From positions 124,001-188,000 of the forward strand of contig CAMXCT020003691.1 in assembly GCA_947184155.2 (NCBI GenBank): a stretch of DNA of 64,000 bases. The letters are read 5' to 3'. Source of the DNA: Cladocopium goreaui (lineage: Eukaryota; Sar; Dinophyceae; Suessiales; Symbiodiniaceae). Shown here piece by piece: positions 9,930 to 20,914 of this stretch. A program made the position numbers and the translations under genes. Position 1 is the stretch's first letter. Each line of letters starts with the position of its first letter. The notes under the pieces were generated by a model. The model was not told the DNA's origin, made no database searches, and worked only from the letters and a program-made list of their open reading frames with translations.

Positions 9930-10823
9930 TGGGCAATCTTTGAAGTATCTTGGGGAAAGACAAAGAATCGAGATACAGATGAGATTGTTGACTTGACAAG
10001 AGCTAGGATGAGAATGACACGTGTGTGCGTTTATCACGTCGGACAGAAGTATGCATCAGACTCTGCGGGGATTGCTGGTGAGTGCTTAGCTGTTATGGCT
10101 TTTGAGTGTGCCAGATATCAAGTTGACTTCATCGCAGGTGATGGGAACAAGGCATGCTATTACAGCACACCAAAATCTCCAGGTGTCCCTACATATCAAC
10201 ACAGCCTTATCCAATTCTGGATCAACAGAATGGTAGGTGTTGCAACACAAGCCATGCGCAAGTATTTTGATTCATCTTGCCCTCCAATCAGGGTCAAGCA
10301 TTTCATTTCTTGCAGTTATCGTGACTTGGATTTTCTTGCAACGCACTTGGATGGCATTACAACAGCAACATACACCGACGAGCTCATGACCAAGACGAAT
10401 GGTAAAGGTGATTGTTGTATGTTAACAGTTGTTGAGTGGGGTCATTCACGTTTGATGTGTGAGGAACACCCAGAAGACTTTGAGGATGAAGATCACATGA
10501 ACTATGTGGGTGAATTTTACTTCAAGGTAAATGAAACTTGCTTACATGGTGATCACAACATCTTCATGGTTGCTCCAAATGATCGCGATGCTCATAATCC
10601 AATTCTTATCCATCTTGATCCTTCTGATATGTCATGGAATGAACGACATCATTACAAACAGGCCTACAAGAAGAAGCAGTATGCTGATTCAAGAAAGGAA
10701 AGACAGAAGGAGAAAAAGAGAAAGGTATATGAAGATCAAGCATCGACGTATCAGGGCAACACAGAGTGGGGTGGATCCTCCTCTTCAGCGTCCAGACCAT
10801 GGAGATCAAGTGAGTGGCGATGA
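9930..10823 (+). CDS. Second half of EEP domain, same frame after TAA
   Basis: The frame reads straight on from the TAA with no further stop; the first ATG is at 9993 and residues are numbered from it. GDGN (Asp50, Asn52) matches the EEP GDFN motif, and DAHNPI (Asp199, His201) matches the closing SDH motif. Together with WN and CEA before the stop, the four core EEP motifs are complete. The last 50 residues are Lys/Arg/Ser-rich. EEP proteins are metal-dependent nucleases or phosphatases (APE1, LINE endonucleases, deadenylases, 2'-5' phosphodiesterases). Which of these applies here cannot be told. If the TAA is not read through, this half is dead or needs its own start. Confidence 0.65.
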   Translation, partial: WAIFEVSWGKTKNRDTDEIVDLTRARMRMTRVCVYHVGQKYASDSAGIAGECLAVMAFECARYQVDFIAGDGNKACYYSTPKSPGVPTYQHSLIQFWINRMVGVATQAMRKYFDSSCPPIRVKHFISCSYRDLDFLATHLDGITTATYTDELMTKTNGKGDCCMLTVVEWGHSRLMCEEHPEDFEDEDHMNYVGEFYFKVNETCLHGDHNIFMVAPNDRDAHNPILIHLDPSDMSWNERHHYKQAYKKKQYADSRKERQKEKKRKVYEDQASTYQGNTEWGGSSSSASRPWRSSEWR

Positions 10824-11660
10824 GTGAGTGTACACTTCTTTAATTGAAGATAACACAGCATGAGAAGCCGTGTGCAGTTTTTCTGTGCGTTCAACTTATT
10901 TCACACAAATGGCATATACTCTTTTAGATAGAGATAATGCCACAAGTGTCTGAACTTCAATTTAATGTAAAATAGAGACTCTTGTAAATAGAGATACTAT
11001 ATACATTTATCTCCATGAATCATCCGGCGAGCAGACCACTCCGAATGGAGCGAACTCCAAAAATTTACCAACTTCGATTTCAGTCCATTGTTTGCTTGAA
11101 TGAGCAACTTTGGAGATCCGCTATTTCCGTTTATTTCGTGATTTGGTCAATTGTTTTTCGTATGACCTGAATTTCTGAATCTTGCGAACCCGAACTTTTC
11201 AATTCGAACTTTCCCCGGTAGAGCAAGGCATTTTGCCTATGGAGAGACCGTGCGCGAAGCACCATTGGTCGCTACTGGAAAAATTAGCGAATCCGCTGTT
11301 CTTTTTCGACATGTCCTTAGGACATTCGCTGCTTTCACGTGTTTTTCAATTCGAAGTCACTGCGTAACTCCGGTTTCTTTTGCTATTTGCCATTGTGTAG
11401 AGAAGTCAGGAAGATACTCTTAATACCAATTGGGTACGGCAAGGCGTAGTGCTCTACTCATTGCTTTTGAATTTGTGCCTGTGTTTTTGTTTCGACCTAA
11501 TACCTACATAGGTACATGCACGAGTATTGAGCACATTTATATGCGCCCTTCAAGGCTCAAGAGGTATATAGAGTAACCCTGTAGACAAGCACTGACCGGC
11601 AACAGGCTGAGAGTAAAAGAGTGCTGTCATTGGGGAAGATGCCTTAGCTGATCTTGAAGT
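10824..11660. other. Retroelement 3' tail, no gene seen
   Basis: No convincing ORF. It contains repeated TAGAGATA motifs (about 10925-11010) and the second 17-nt repeat. It probably holds 3' UTR and LTR sequence of the retroelement, but no matching LTR lies in the window to prove it. Confidence 0.4.
11465..11481 (+). promoter_or_regulatory. 17-nt direct repeat in 3' tail (copy 2)
   Basis: Identical to 5231-5247; the flanks differ. See copy 1. Confidence 0.3.
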
Positions 11661-11679
11661 AGACGCTAGGGCCCCTCTT

Positions 11680-12000
11680 CACCCCCTCCCCCCCCCACCA
11701 CCACCACCACCATCACCACCACCATCATCATCATCATCATCATCGTCATCATCATCGTCATCGTCCTCGCCATCGTCCTCGTCCTCGTCATCGTCATCAT
11801 CATCATCATCACCATCACCACCATCATCATCGTCATCATCATCGTCATCATCATCATCATCATCATCGTCATCGTCCTCGCCATCGTCCTCGTCATCGTC
11901 ATCATCATCATCGTCCTCGTCCTCGTCCTTGTCCTCGTCATCGTCCTCGTCATCGTCATCGTCATCGTCATCATCATCATCATCATCATCACCATCATCG
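11680..12000. repeat. CAT/CGT trinucleotide microsatellite
   Basis: About 320 bp of CAT, CGT and CCT triplets after a C-rich run. The reverse strand reads as poly-Asp or poly-Met; this is not taken as coding. Confidence 0.95.
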
Positions 12001-12004
12001 TTAA

Positions 12005-12330
12005 TCAATTACATTTTATCATTATTGGCAATTATTTGCAGTATCACGAAAGCTAGCGTCAGCTCGCTAGAGTCTTCTTGCTTTAGCAAGTATTCCGGGG
12101 CTCCCCAAGGACATCACGTGCTTTTTCACGCGAAAGGGCCCCCCCCTGCCCCCTCCCCCATATATATCATTGTTATAGTTATATATCATATATCATATAT
12201 CATTGTTGCATCCTCGTTGGGACGAACAATGCCGCGACACGATGATGACAGTCCCTCCGCAACTCACCTCTTCCCTTCCTTCTTTCTCCTACCCCGCTAG
12301 CTTTCGTCATCCACCCCCGGCCTCAAGTAA
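12005..12330. other. Unassigned spacer
   Basis: Mostly single-copy sequence with a small CTAGCG/CGCTAG hairpin (12052-12070) and a C-rich run. No gene or known repeat seen. Confidence 0.4.
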
Positions 12331-13705
12331 ATCGATATGATACCATATAAAAACCATATAAATCCATATAGACACCATCTAAATCCATATAAAAATCAAT
12401 TTAAATCCATATAAATCAATTTAAATCAATATAAAAACATATAAAAACCATATAAAAACCATATAAAAACAATTTGAATCCATATAAACACCATCTAAAT
12501 CCATATAAAACACACATAAAATCCATATAAAAACCATATAAAAACCATATAAATCCATATAAAAAACATATAAATCCACATAAAAACCCATATAAAAACC
12601 ATACAAAAACCATATTTAAAAAAAAAAAAAACATATAAAAAAACATAAAATCCATATGAAAAAACATATAAAATCCATATAAAAACCATATAAAAACCAT
12701 ATAAATCCATATAAATCCATATAAACCCATTTTAAAACCATACAAAAACCATATAAAAACCATACAAAAACCATATAAAAACCATATAAAAAACATATAA
12801 AATCCATATAAAAACCATATAAACACCATCTAAACCCATATAAAAAAAAAACATATAAATCCATATTTAAAAAAAACATATAAAATCCATATAAAAACCC
12901 ATTTAAAAACCATATAAATCATATAAAAACCATATAAAGACCATATAAATCCATATAAAAACCATATAAACACCATTTGAAAACCATATAAAAACCATAT
13001 GAAAACCATATAAAAACCATATAAATCCATATATATATATTAACAAAAAAACATATAAAATCCATATAAACCCATATAAAAACCATTATACTTAAAAAAA
13101 ATCATATAAAGACCATATAAAACCATATAAAAACCATATAAATCCATATAAAAACCATATGAAAACCATATAAAAACCATATAAATCCATATATATATAT
13201 ATTTAAAGGAAAAAAAACATATAAAACCCATATAAAAACCATATAAAATCCATATATATAAAAAGAAAAACATATAAAATCCATATAAAACCATATAAAA
13301 ACTATATAAATCCATATAAATACGATTTCAATCCATATAAAACCATATAAACACCATATAAATCCATATAAAAACCATATAAATCCATATAAAAAAAACA
13401 TATAAAATCCATATAAACCCATATAAAAACCATTATACTTAAACAAAAACATATAAAATCCATATAAACCCATATAAAAACCATTATACTTAAACAAAAA
13501 CATATAAAATCCATATAAAACCATATAAAAACCATATAAATCCATATAAAAACCATATGAAAACCATATAAAAACCATATAAATCCATATATATATATAT
13601 TCAAAAAAAAAAACATATAAAATCCATATAAAAACCATATAAAATCTATATAAAAACCATATGAAAACCATATAAAAACCATATAAAACCATATAAAATC
13701 CATAA
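12331..13705. repeat. CCATATAAA-type satellite, about 1.4 kb
   Basis: Many near-copies of CCATATAAAAA and CCATATAAAT. A higher-order block ending in ATCCATATATATATAT recurs near 13030, 13190 and 13590. Long reverse-strand ORFs rich in YGFYMVFIWFL come from the repeat itself. Confidence 0.95.
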
Positions 13706-13760
13706 AAACACCATATGTTGTATATCTTAGCACCCATTGGGTTGGTCGGATTCCTGGGAG

Positions 13761-13832
13761 GCCTTGGATGCGCGTCTGCCTCTACGTCAGCTGCGCTGCA
13801 GCGAGTGCCGTGGCGGCGATGTCTTGGCACAG
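13761..13832 (+). CDS. LRR unit 1 exon (24 codons)
   Basis: Follows GGGAG and precedes GCGGGC (GC donor). Divergent unit: ALDARL, then LxxLRC and GGDVLAQ, two residues short of the 26-residue type. GC-rich next to the satellite. It is the leftmost unit; no upstream exon was identified. Confidence 0.5.
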
Positions 13833-13927
13833 GCGGGCTGGATGTCTCCGTCGTAACGAGATTTCCATGGGAATTTCATGGGACTTATGGGGACTTTATG
13901 GGTTATTTCTATGGCAAATTTATGGGT

Positions 13928-14068
13928 CAGTTAATGGGATTTAATGGGATTTAATGGTGATTTATGGTGATTTAATGGGATTTAAGGAGATTTAATGGGA
14001 TTTAATGGGATGTTTAACTAAGAACAATAGGGACTTAATGGGATTTAATGAGATTTAATGGGATTTAG
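13928..14068. repeat. TTTAATGGGA tandem repeats
   Basis: Degenerate 10-mers such as GATTTAATGG repeated about ten times. Confidence 0.85.
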
Positions 14069-14089
14069 CCTCCGCTGTCCTCAAACATG

Positions 14090-14160
14090 GCTCGCTTGAG
14101 AATCCCCGAACCAAATGGAGGTTTAGTTCGCTGGGAAAATCATGGAACTAAATGGCGGGT
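14090..14160. repeat. Family J repeat
   Basis: Shares AATCCCCGAACCAAAT and AAAATCAT with 60248-60318. Confidence 0.5.
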
Positions 14161-14209
14161 TTTTTTATTGCTACAGTATTGATTACAAAAAAATATACGG
14201 AATTCTAAC

Positions 14210-14330
14210 CTGGTTGGTGGTTTGGAACATGGTTTTTATTTTTCCTAATAGTTGGGATGATGATCCAATCTGACGAACTCCATCATTTTTCAGGGGGGTA
14301 GGTATACCATGGTATACCACCAGTAACCAA
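14210..14330 (+). mobile_element. Family A inverted-repeat element
   Basis: Starts CTGGTTGGTGG; internal TTTTTCAG; the right end is altered by a GGTATACC duplication. Confidence 0.7.
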
Positions 14331-14428
14331 CAACAATACGGACAGACTTGGGATGTAATTGGATAATATCTATCTTTGGATGAATGATCGGGTCAATCCC
14401 AACAGCCATTCGCAGCAAAAAAATGCAG

Positions 14429-14509
14429 GCCGCAGCGTTGGCTCTACGGCACTGCTCTCTGAGTCAACTGGTGCTGGCACATGACCACATCAGTGTGAAG
14501 GGCGCTGAG
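14429..14509 (+). CDS. LRR unit 2 exon (27 codons)
   Basis: TGCAG|GCC start and GAG|GCGCTG end (GC donor). Residues: AAALAL, LVLAHDHI, KGAE. The sequence just inside the donor, GCGCTG, again reads Ala-Leu, like the start of the next unit. Confidence 0.8.
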
Positions 14510-14523
14510 GCGCTGCTTCCATA

Positions 14524-14625
14524 AATGGGGGTACCCAGCTGGATGGTTTCTGGATTTAGAATATGTTCTGGACAATCTGATTGCATTGGGTGATTTGGGG
14601 GTACCCGCATTTTGGGAAACCTCCA
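14524..14625. mobile_element. Family D inverted-repeat element
   Basis: GGGGGTACCC arms, then TTTTGGGAAACCTCC; begins 14 bp after the unit 2 donor. Confidence 0.55.
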
Positions 14626-14715
14626 TATATATATATAATATCTCCAAATATATATATATATGTATATTTGTAATGGAATATACTGAGATAATCTACTGAA
14701 ACTATGGAATCATGA

Positions 14716-14788
14716 TCTGGGTAAAGTTGATCACGACCTCACTGCGACCTCACTGGAATGGTGGTGAATGTTTTTGGGGGATCCCAGA
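14716..14788 (+). mobile_element. Family C element, internally deleted
   Basis: TCTGGGTAAA start, CCTCACTGCGACCTCACTGG core, ATCCCAGA end. Confidence 0.6.
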
Positions 14789-14844
14789 TCACGTGATCTG
14801 ATGGGATTGCTGAACTGGGATATGATTGGCATATCCTTAGAATA

Positions 14845-14953
14845 TACCCTCTGGTAAACATACAAAAAGCTATGGAAAATCACCATTTTTAATAGGTAAA
14901 CCATCTATTTCTATGGGCCATTTTCCATGGTTATGTTAAATAACCAGAGGGTA
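14845..14953. mobile_element. Family B palindromic element
   Basis: TACCCTCTGG to CCAGAGGGTA; nearly palindromic throughout; TA at both ends. Confidence 0.8.
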
Positions 14954-14971
14954 ACGTATCTATATATATAT

Positions 14972-15070
14972 TCAATGGATTGGTTTAAGGGAAATTTTAC
15001 AGGAAAACCCCATATTTAATGGGAAAATCGATGGTTTCCTGTGGATTTTCCCTTAAACCCATCCATTGAT
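14972..15070. mobile_element. Family I inverted-repeat element
   Basis: TCAATGGATTGGTTTAAGGG is mirrored by CCCTTAAACCCATCCATTGA. Confidence 0.75.
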
Positions 15071-15759
15071 ATATATGTTTAAAATAACACCTTTATGATA
15101 TGGTCCAAGCTGGAGCCCAATAGCTAGCTAAGTAGGTTCATTAGGTTTTTAACTGGTAGAATCTGGTAGATATATCTTTAGTTCATGGCATTTTTGAAGC
15201 ATCTTACATTACCGGCGGTTTTTGTTCCCAATACTAGGACGATGTCAACCGCACATATAGACTAAATCAGACACACAATGAGAGTCAGCTGAAATCTAAC
15301 TTTAGGTATCCTTCACCAGAATATCAGAAAAATGTCTATAAATGTCGGAAACCCAATAATAAACTATCCCCAAATTTATCATTTTTGATGGGTTGTACAT
15401 ATCATTTTGAACATGTAGGTTTGTTGTTGAGCGATCATATCCCATGACTGGTCAGAAGTCTTTGGTGCAGGAAATTAGATTCAGATATAGCCAAGTAAAC
15501 CCCCTAGATACAGCAGTTTAGATACAAGAAAACACAAACACATCCTGAGCACTTTTCTACAACATACACCTTGGTATACACAGCGTGGTACTAGCACAAT
15601 CGCCATTTTTTTGTCAGAGAAAAAACGAATCGTTATAATGATTATATAATGATATATATATATATATACATGATTAAAACATCAAGTCGCAAACTTGAGC
15701 CAATAACATCCATCATTTGCAGCGCTATCCTCAGCTATCGCTATCCTCCAATGTCCCAG

Positions 15760-15840
15760 GCCTTGGCAGAAGCTTTGCAGCAGAACCGGCTGACGGAGTT
15801 GGTCCTGGATCACAACCAGCTGAGACCCCGTGGGGCTGAG
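15760..15840 (+). CDS. LRR unit 3 exon (27 codons)
   Basis: CCCAG|GCCTTGGC start, GAG|GCGCGC end. Residues: ALAEALQQN, LVLDHNQL, RGAE. A 566-bp segment that recurs at 18706 begins 24 bp downstream. Confidence 0.85.
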
Positions 15841-15917
15841 GCGCGCTGGACGCTTTTAGTCGTTGTGATCCAAGATGAATGGCCTAAAGATATGGAAGCC
15901 ACTGAATCTTATGGATA

Positions 15918-16112
15918 ATAATGGTGATTAATGATGGTTAATGATGTTGGTTAATGATGTTGGTTAATGATGGTTAATGATGGTTAATGATGGTTAATGA
16001 TGTTGGTTAATGATGGTTAATGATGGTTAATGATGTTGGTTAATGATGGTTAATGATGGTTAATGATGTTGGTTAATGATGGTTAATGATGTTGGTTAAT
16101 GGTGATTAATGT
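15918..16112. repeat. TTAATGATGG/TTAATGATGTTGG tract
   Basis: Tandem 10- to 13-mers directly upstream of a family A core; the same tract precedes or follows many other A copies. Confidence 0.9.
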
Positions 16113-16233
16113 CTGGTTGGTGGTGACTGGAACATGGTTTTTATGACTTTCCCATCATATTCGGAATGGAATAATCATCCCAACTGACTTTAACTCCATC
16201 ATTTTTCAGAGGGGTAGGTATACCACCAACCAG
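16113..16233 (+). mobile_element. Family A element
   Basis: CTGGTTGGTGG to CCACCAACCAG with internal TTTTTCAGAGGGGTAGGT. Confidence 0.85.
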
Positions 16234-17260
16234 TTTATGTTTATTCATGGTCGAATATTGTCGTAAGAACAGCATGATGTAATCAGACGATATCTTCGAT
16301 CTTGAGCCATCAACCATTCCCCTGCACCAACAGATAGCAGGCAGATAGCAGGATCACTTCCTGAGTGCCACTGACAAGAACCATTCCCATATGCTCCATG
16401 TATGGAATATTTACCAACATGTGCCTTAAAAAAAATCCAATGAAAAAATGGCCAAAGTTGTCACCAACCAGTAATTATTAGCCATAATTAATCATCAACC
16501 ATCATTAAATCACCAGAAAAATCACCATTAATCACCAGTTGTAAAGTTGAAGTGGAATTTGATCCAGATAGATGATTCAGAGGAGATTTGATCCGTGGTT
16601 GTTTTTTGGAAGGATAGTGGATAGCTGGATGGTTTTTATTGCGCCAATGCAAGTAGACATACTTGCGGGACACGATATAAAAGTATCTGCATATATATAT
16701 ATATATACGTATTATAATATATTATATTCATATTTCCAGATCCATACATAGATGCGGCTATCATACAATGTTTTTTTTTGGGTGGCATACTGCCATTGCC
16801 AAGGAGATGAATTCTGTCAGATACTTCACCGCCAAGTGGCGGTCACTGGTTGATTGGTTGATTTTCCCAACATGGACACGTGACGTTGCGCAAATCATAT
16901 CATAGCATACTACATCCATCTATATCCCATGAAACGGGCGTTTGACCCCCTTTTCCGATACATCCGAGTTCATTTTTGGTGCTTCACTACACTTGGGCGC
17001 CGCTCAGCCATGCTAAGCCATGCTTAGCCATTTCTGGATCCGAGAAAAGATTAAAATCCATGGTCTGGGGTTGAACATATGTCCAGTGTCACCATGTCAT
17101 TGCCATCCAATGGCATATATGATAAATCGAATGGGCTAATGGGGATACAGTTAAGATGTTTTATGATGTTTTATGGACATTTCAGTAATATTCATTGTCA
17201 CCAGTGTTGGATGTGGGATTTCCAGAAAATGGAATCAGACCAGCCATTTTATGGGGATAT

Positions 17261-17387
17261 ACAATGTGAGCCCCCCGTTCGATAGCTAAGTTGGTTTATA
17301 GCTCCAATAACTATGGTTTATGGTACTTATAACTATAGTTACTGGGGCTTATAAACCAACTTATAACTGGGGGGCCTCACATTGTAG
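17261..17387 (+). mobile_element. Family E inverted-repeat element
   Basis: ACAATGTGAGCCCCCC is mirrored by GGGGGGCCTCACATTGT, with inner GTTGGTTTATA/TATAAACCAAC. Confidence 0.85.
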
Positions 17388-17542
17388 GAGGGATATGTTT
17401 TTTTGGGATATGGTTTCCAACACCGATGGCTGTTTGTCAGGGAACCTTACTGTTCAAACCCAATTTTTTCTCGAATTTCTTGTGCATATCCCATTTTTGT
17501 ACTATGCCATGGCCCCCATGAGATCGCCATGAGTTTTTCTAG

Positions 17543-17626
17543 GCCTTGGGCAAAGCTTTGAGATGGAACCAGACATTGATTCATTTGGACTTGGCCCACA
17601 ATTTCATCGGCTACAAGGGCGCAGAG
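17543..17626 (+). CDS. LRR unit 4 exon (28 codons)
   Basis: TCTAG|GCCTTGG start, GAG|GATCGG end (GA donor). Residues: ALGKALRWN, LDLAHNFI, KGAE. Exactly 84 nt, phase 0. Confidence 0.9.
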
Positions 17627-17847
17627 GATCGGAACAAGCTCGGAAAACTTCGCAGGTGGTGAGTTGGGTCTGAAAAGTTCGGGGGAAAGATGGGAAAAAC
17701 ACAGAAAAACCTCTGAATCCATGGGTTCATCATCATTTTCCCATTTTTTCCCTATTAAAAGTAGCATTTTGCAGGAAAAAAAGCCCTTTCAGATCTAGTT
17801 TTCGAGGGATCACAGCTGCGATATTTGAAGTCTACAAGCAACCAAAG

Positions 17848-17984
17848 GTGGTTGGTGGTTTGGAACATTTGGATTATTTTTCCTGGAACATGGCTTTTAT
17901 GACTTTCCCATCATATTGGGAATGTCATCATCCCATTTGACGAACTCATATTTTTCAGAGGGGTAGGTTGAAACCACCAACCAG
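17848..17984 (+). mobile_element. Family A element with internal duplication
   Basis: GGTTGGTGGTTTGG start and CCACCAACCAG end; the GGAACAT/GGATTATTTTTCC part is repeated. TCATTATTAACCATCATTAA repeats follow to about 18050. Confidence 0.75.
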
Positions 17985-18204
17985 TCATTATTAACCATCA
18001 TTAATCATCATTAACCATCATTAAATCACCATTAATCACCATTAATTGGGGTTGATGTATACTGGCTCCCAATATACACCAATATCCTGGGTCCACTGGC
18101 TCGAAAACCCAGCTGTGGATCGAAAAAACATGGCGCATGTTTGGCTCGGAAAATTCATCGCAGATGGCCCCACTTTACAATGATGATGTTATATACAATA
18201 ATAT

Positions 18205-18600
18205 ACAATATAGTATATATATATATAGTGTGTATATATATAGTGTATATATATAGTGTGTATATATATATATATATAGTGTATATATATATTGTATATA
18301 TATATAGTGTATATATATATTGTATATATATATATAGTGTATATATATATATATAGTGTATATATATAGTGTGTATATATATATAGTGTATATATATAGT
18401 GTATATATATAGTGTGTATATATATATATATATATAGTGTGTATATATAGTGTATATATATATAGTGTATATATATAGTGTGTATATATATATAGTGTAT
18501 ATATATATAGTGTATATATATAGTGTATATATATAGTGTATATATATAGTGTGTATATATATAGTGTATATATATAGTGTATATATATAGTGTATATATG
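18205..18600. repeat. TATATATAGTG satellite
   Basis: About 400 bp of TATATA runs broken by GTG or TTG. Reverse-strand YIYTIYI ORFs are artefacts of it. Confidence 0.95.
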
Positions 18601-18705
18601 GTAACGGATACTCAGTTCCAGTATGTGGCATTTGTTGCATCGCATTGATTCGCGATCTTTCGATCAAACTCGATCGTACCAAATCTGCGGTTGGAATCCA
18701 AGTCA

Positions 18706-19117
18706 GTGATCCAAGATGAATGGCCTAAAGATATGGAAGCCACTGGATCTTGTGGATAATAATGGTGATTAATGATGGTTAATGGTGATTAATGTCTGGT
18801 TGGTGGTGACTGGAACATGGCTTTTATGACTTTCCCATCATATTCGGAATGGAATAATCATCCCAACTGACTTTAACTCCATCATTTTTCAGAGGGGTAG
18901 GTGGCTCAACCACCAACCAGTTTATGTTCATCCATGGTCGAATATTGTTGTAAGAACAGCATGATGTAATCAGACGATATCTTCGATCTTGAGCCATCAA
19001 CCATTGCCCTGCACCAACAGATAGCAGGCAGATAGCAGGATCACTTCCTGAGTGCCACTGACAAGAACCATTCCCATATGCTCCATGTATGGAATATTTA
19101 CCAACATTTGCCTTAAA
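18706..19117 (+). repeat. Segmental duplication, copy 2
   Basis: Matches 15865-16430, with the TTAATGATGG tract reduced to about two units. Confidence 0.9.
18796..18920 (+). mobile_element. Family A element
   Basis: Part of duplication copy 2; CTGGTTGGTGG to CCACCAACCAG. Confidence 0.85.
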
Positions 19118-19343
19118 GATCACCCAAATGTAGGTAAATATACCATACATGGAGCCTATGGGATTAGTCACTAGAATTCAATAATCCTAGATGGCTGGGA
19201 AATCTCATAAATGTCGGCATCGTGGAGATTCAAAATACGACTCTCGTAACAGGAAATATGCCTTTCATAGCCATTAATACATATATACTTATACATATTA
19301 TATATATAGAGATATTACAGATGTATCGCAGGTATTTCCCATA

Positions 19344-19467
19344 TACTCTCCGGTAGTTTAACGTCGCTATGGAAAAACACAATGTTCAAAAAGTAACTCA
19401 TTATAAATCGTCGAATTTCTCATGAGCCATGGTTTCCAGTTCCCAAACTATTAAATAACCAGAGGGT
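19344..19467. mobile_element. Family B element, degraded left end
   Basis: TACTCTCCGGTA start, AACCAGAGGGTA end. Confidence 0.55.
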
Positions 19468-19789
19468 AAACCATCATAAAACACATTCCAGACTTCCTAA
19501 AACTCTAGGATTGAAATTCTCAGCTGCATACTGCTATCACCACCTTTTGTTTGCTCTAAGTTGCTTGGGATATATGAATTTCTCTGACAAAAAATGCAGT
19601 CAAACATCGAAATTGATGAAAAATGATGTTTATTCATGTTTGTCAATGTTTATCCTCATTTTGCATGAAAATGCGTGGTGTATCATGGAAGAATCATATA
19701 TCTTTTAGCCATATATTCCAAAAGTTCACCGAATTTCATAGGTATCTTGAGGTTTTTGTAACTTCATCCCATGAAGTTCGCAGCCCCAG

Positions 19790-19836
19790 GAGTTCTCCAA
19801 GTCTTTGCGATTGAACCACACTCTACAGCGCCTACT
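19790..19836 (+). CDS. LRR unit 5, first part (47 nt)
   Basis: CCCAG|GAGTTC start. Cut before GCGACC (GC donor) it gives 15 codons plus 2 nt: EFSKSLRLN then TLQRL. With 20446-20482 it makes exactly 84 nt, one complete 28-residue LRR. Confidence 0.7.
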
Positions 19837-20445
19837 GCGACCCGACGCAGACGGTTCGAACCCCTGTTATGATGGTTTATCTTCTGGTGATGGGTCAAGA
19901 CCTATTATGTTTACATATTTGGGGGAATAACCATTCATTAACCATCTATAACCATCTATTTTTTTGTACCCAAACGGTACCCAAACGGATTAGGTACACA
20001 ACCATCTATTGCTGGTTAATTAATGGATGTTTATCCCCCTAAAAATGCTATCCCCAATTTGAAAAAATCATCCCTACTGATGGCCCAACTCTTCAAGTTC
20101 GTGGCACTCACGGAGATCCATTATACTGATGGCCCGCTGGTAAATTAACATTAGGGTGTGAAAAGAATCAATGTTTTGTGGAAACTAGTCGTCACCTATC
20201 TGCTAGGGTCTATATGAATTTGTTGGAGCTTATTTAATTGAACATAGGGATATAGTGGCCATTGGTTTTTGATGGGATATATAAGGGTAAAGCAGGGGAT
20301 ATAATGGGATGATGAAATGATTTATCAATAGTTATGGGAATAGTAATGATCAATATCTGAATATTATGCTCTCCCAATCTCACAACTACAGTAAACACAA
20401 TAATCTATATATAATCTATATAATGGATATTAATTTTCGGCCCAG
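19837..20445. other. Intron inside LRR unit 5
   Basis: 609 bp, AT-rich, no full family A, B or C element recognised. An inverted pair of AACCATCTAT / AGATGG-like words lies near 19940-20010. Confidence 0.5.
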
Positions 20446-20482
20446 GCTTCCCTTCAACAACATCAAAGACAAAGGTGCTGAG
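20446..20482 (+). CDS. LRR unit 5, second part (37 nt)
   Basis: CCCAG|GCTTCC start, GAG|GCGGCG end. Supplies LPFNNI and KGAE. Joined to 19790-19836 the frame and the Leu/Asn spacing are restored. Confidence 0.7.
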
Positions 20483-20914
20483 GCGGCGGATCATGGCGGT
20501 CTTGGCGAGTGAAAAAAAATCCTGGGAATATCATAGGATAATAAAGTTATATGGCATATGTGTGATTGTGGCAACTATAATATAGTTATTAACAGTTAAT
20601 CATAATATTAGTATAATTAACTATCATCCCTGTTAATATCATGGGATAATGGATAATGAAGTTATAATAATAGTATATAATAGTGGGATAAATAATGATA
20701 ATATAGCATATAATGATATAATAGCATATAATATAGTGGGAGAACTGTTATTAGTGATTAACTATTGTGAATGTGGGATAAACAATGATGGGATATGTGT
20801 GACAATAAAGCACCTATCAATATGGGATTATAATGGGATTATAATGGAATATAATGGAAAAAACACCTGGAATAATGGGATAATAATGGTTATATAATGG
20901 TTTAATCCAACATC

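Larger units (their letters stand above)
1..11640 (+). mobile_element. Ty1/copia-type retroelement with extra 3' coding unit (5' end outside window)
   Basis: A coding block on one strand carries integrase, reverse transcriptase and RNase H in copia order, then about 5.5 kb of further coding sequence with a Tpt1-like and an EEP-like domain. The left end lies outside the window, so gag, protease and the 5' LTR are not visible. No LTR pair can be shown. The right boundary is a guess, set just before the CAT/CGT microsatellite. A 17-nt direct repeat at 5231 and 11465 may mark promoter or LTR sequence. Several lesions (RT motif C, a frame break at about 6540, TAA at 9927) suggest a recently decayed copy. 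Long multi-domain copia elements are common in dinoflagellate genomes; the family name is not known to me. Confidence 0.8.
13833..15759. other. Introns 1-2 with repeats
   Basis: Holds TTTAATGGGA tandem repeats (13930-14070), family J, A, D, C, B and I elements listed separately, and unit 2. About 15075-15640 is unassigned, with a short TATA run at its end. Confidence 0.6.
15865..16430 (+). repeat. Segmental duplication, copy 1
   Basis: Near-identical to 18706-19117. It differs mainly by an expanded TTAATGATGG tract (about 15918-16112), so it is about 150 bp longer. Confidence 0.9.
15841..17542. other. Intron between LRR units 3 and 4
   Basis: Contains the duplication copy 1, a short AT run (16690-16720) and a family E element. 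About 16730-17250 shows no recognised gene or element. Confidence 0.6.
17627..19789. other. Intron between LRR units 4 and 5
   Basis: Two family A copies, the large TATATATAGTG satellite, duplication copy 2 and a degraded family B copy. About 19470-19785 shows nothing recognised. Confidence 0.6.

Noticed and set aside
11666..12008. Poly-Asp and poly-Met ORFs on the reverse strand
   Set aside because: Pure trinucleotide repeat; no non-repeat flanking domain.
12416..13830. Long reverse-strand ORFs rich in YGFYMVFIWFL
   Set aside because: Products of the CCATATAAA satellite, present in more than one frame.
18155..18682. YIYTIYI-type ORFs
   Set aside because: TATATATAGTG satellite read in frame.
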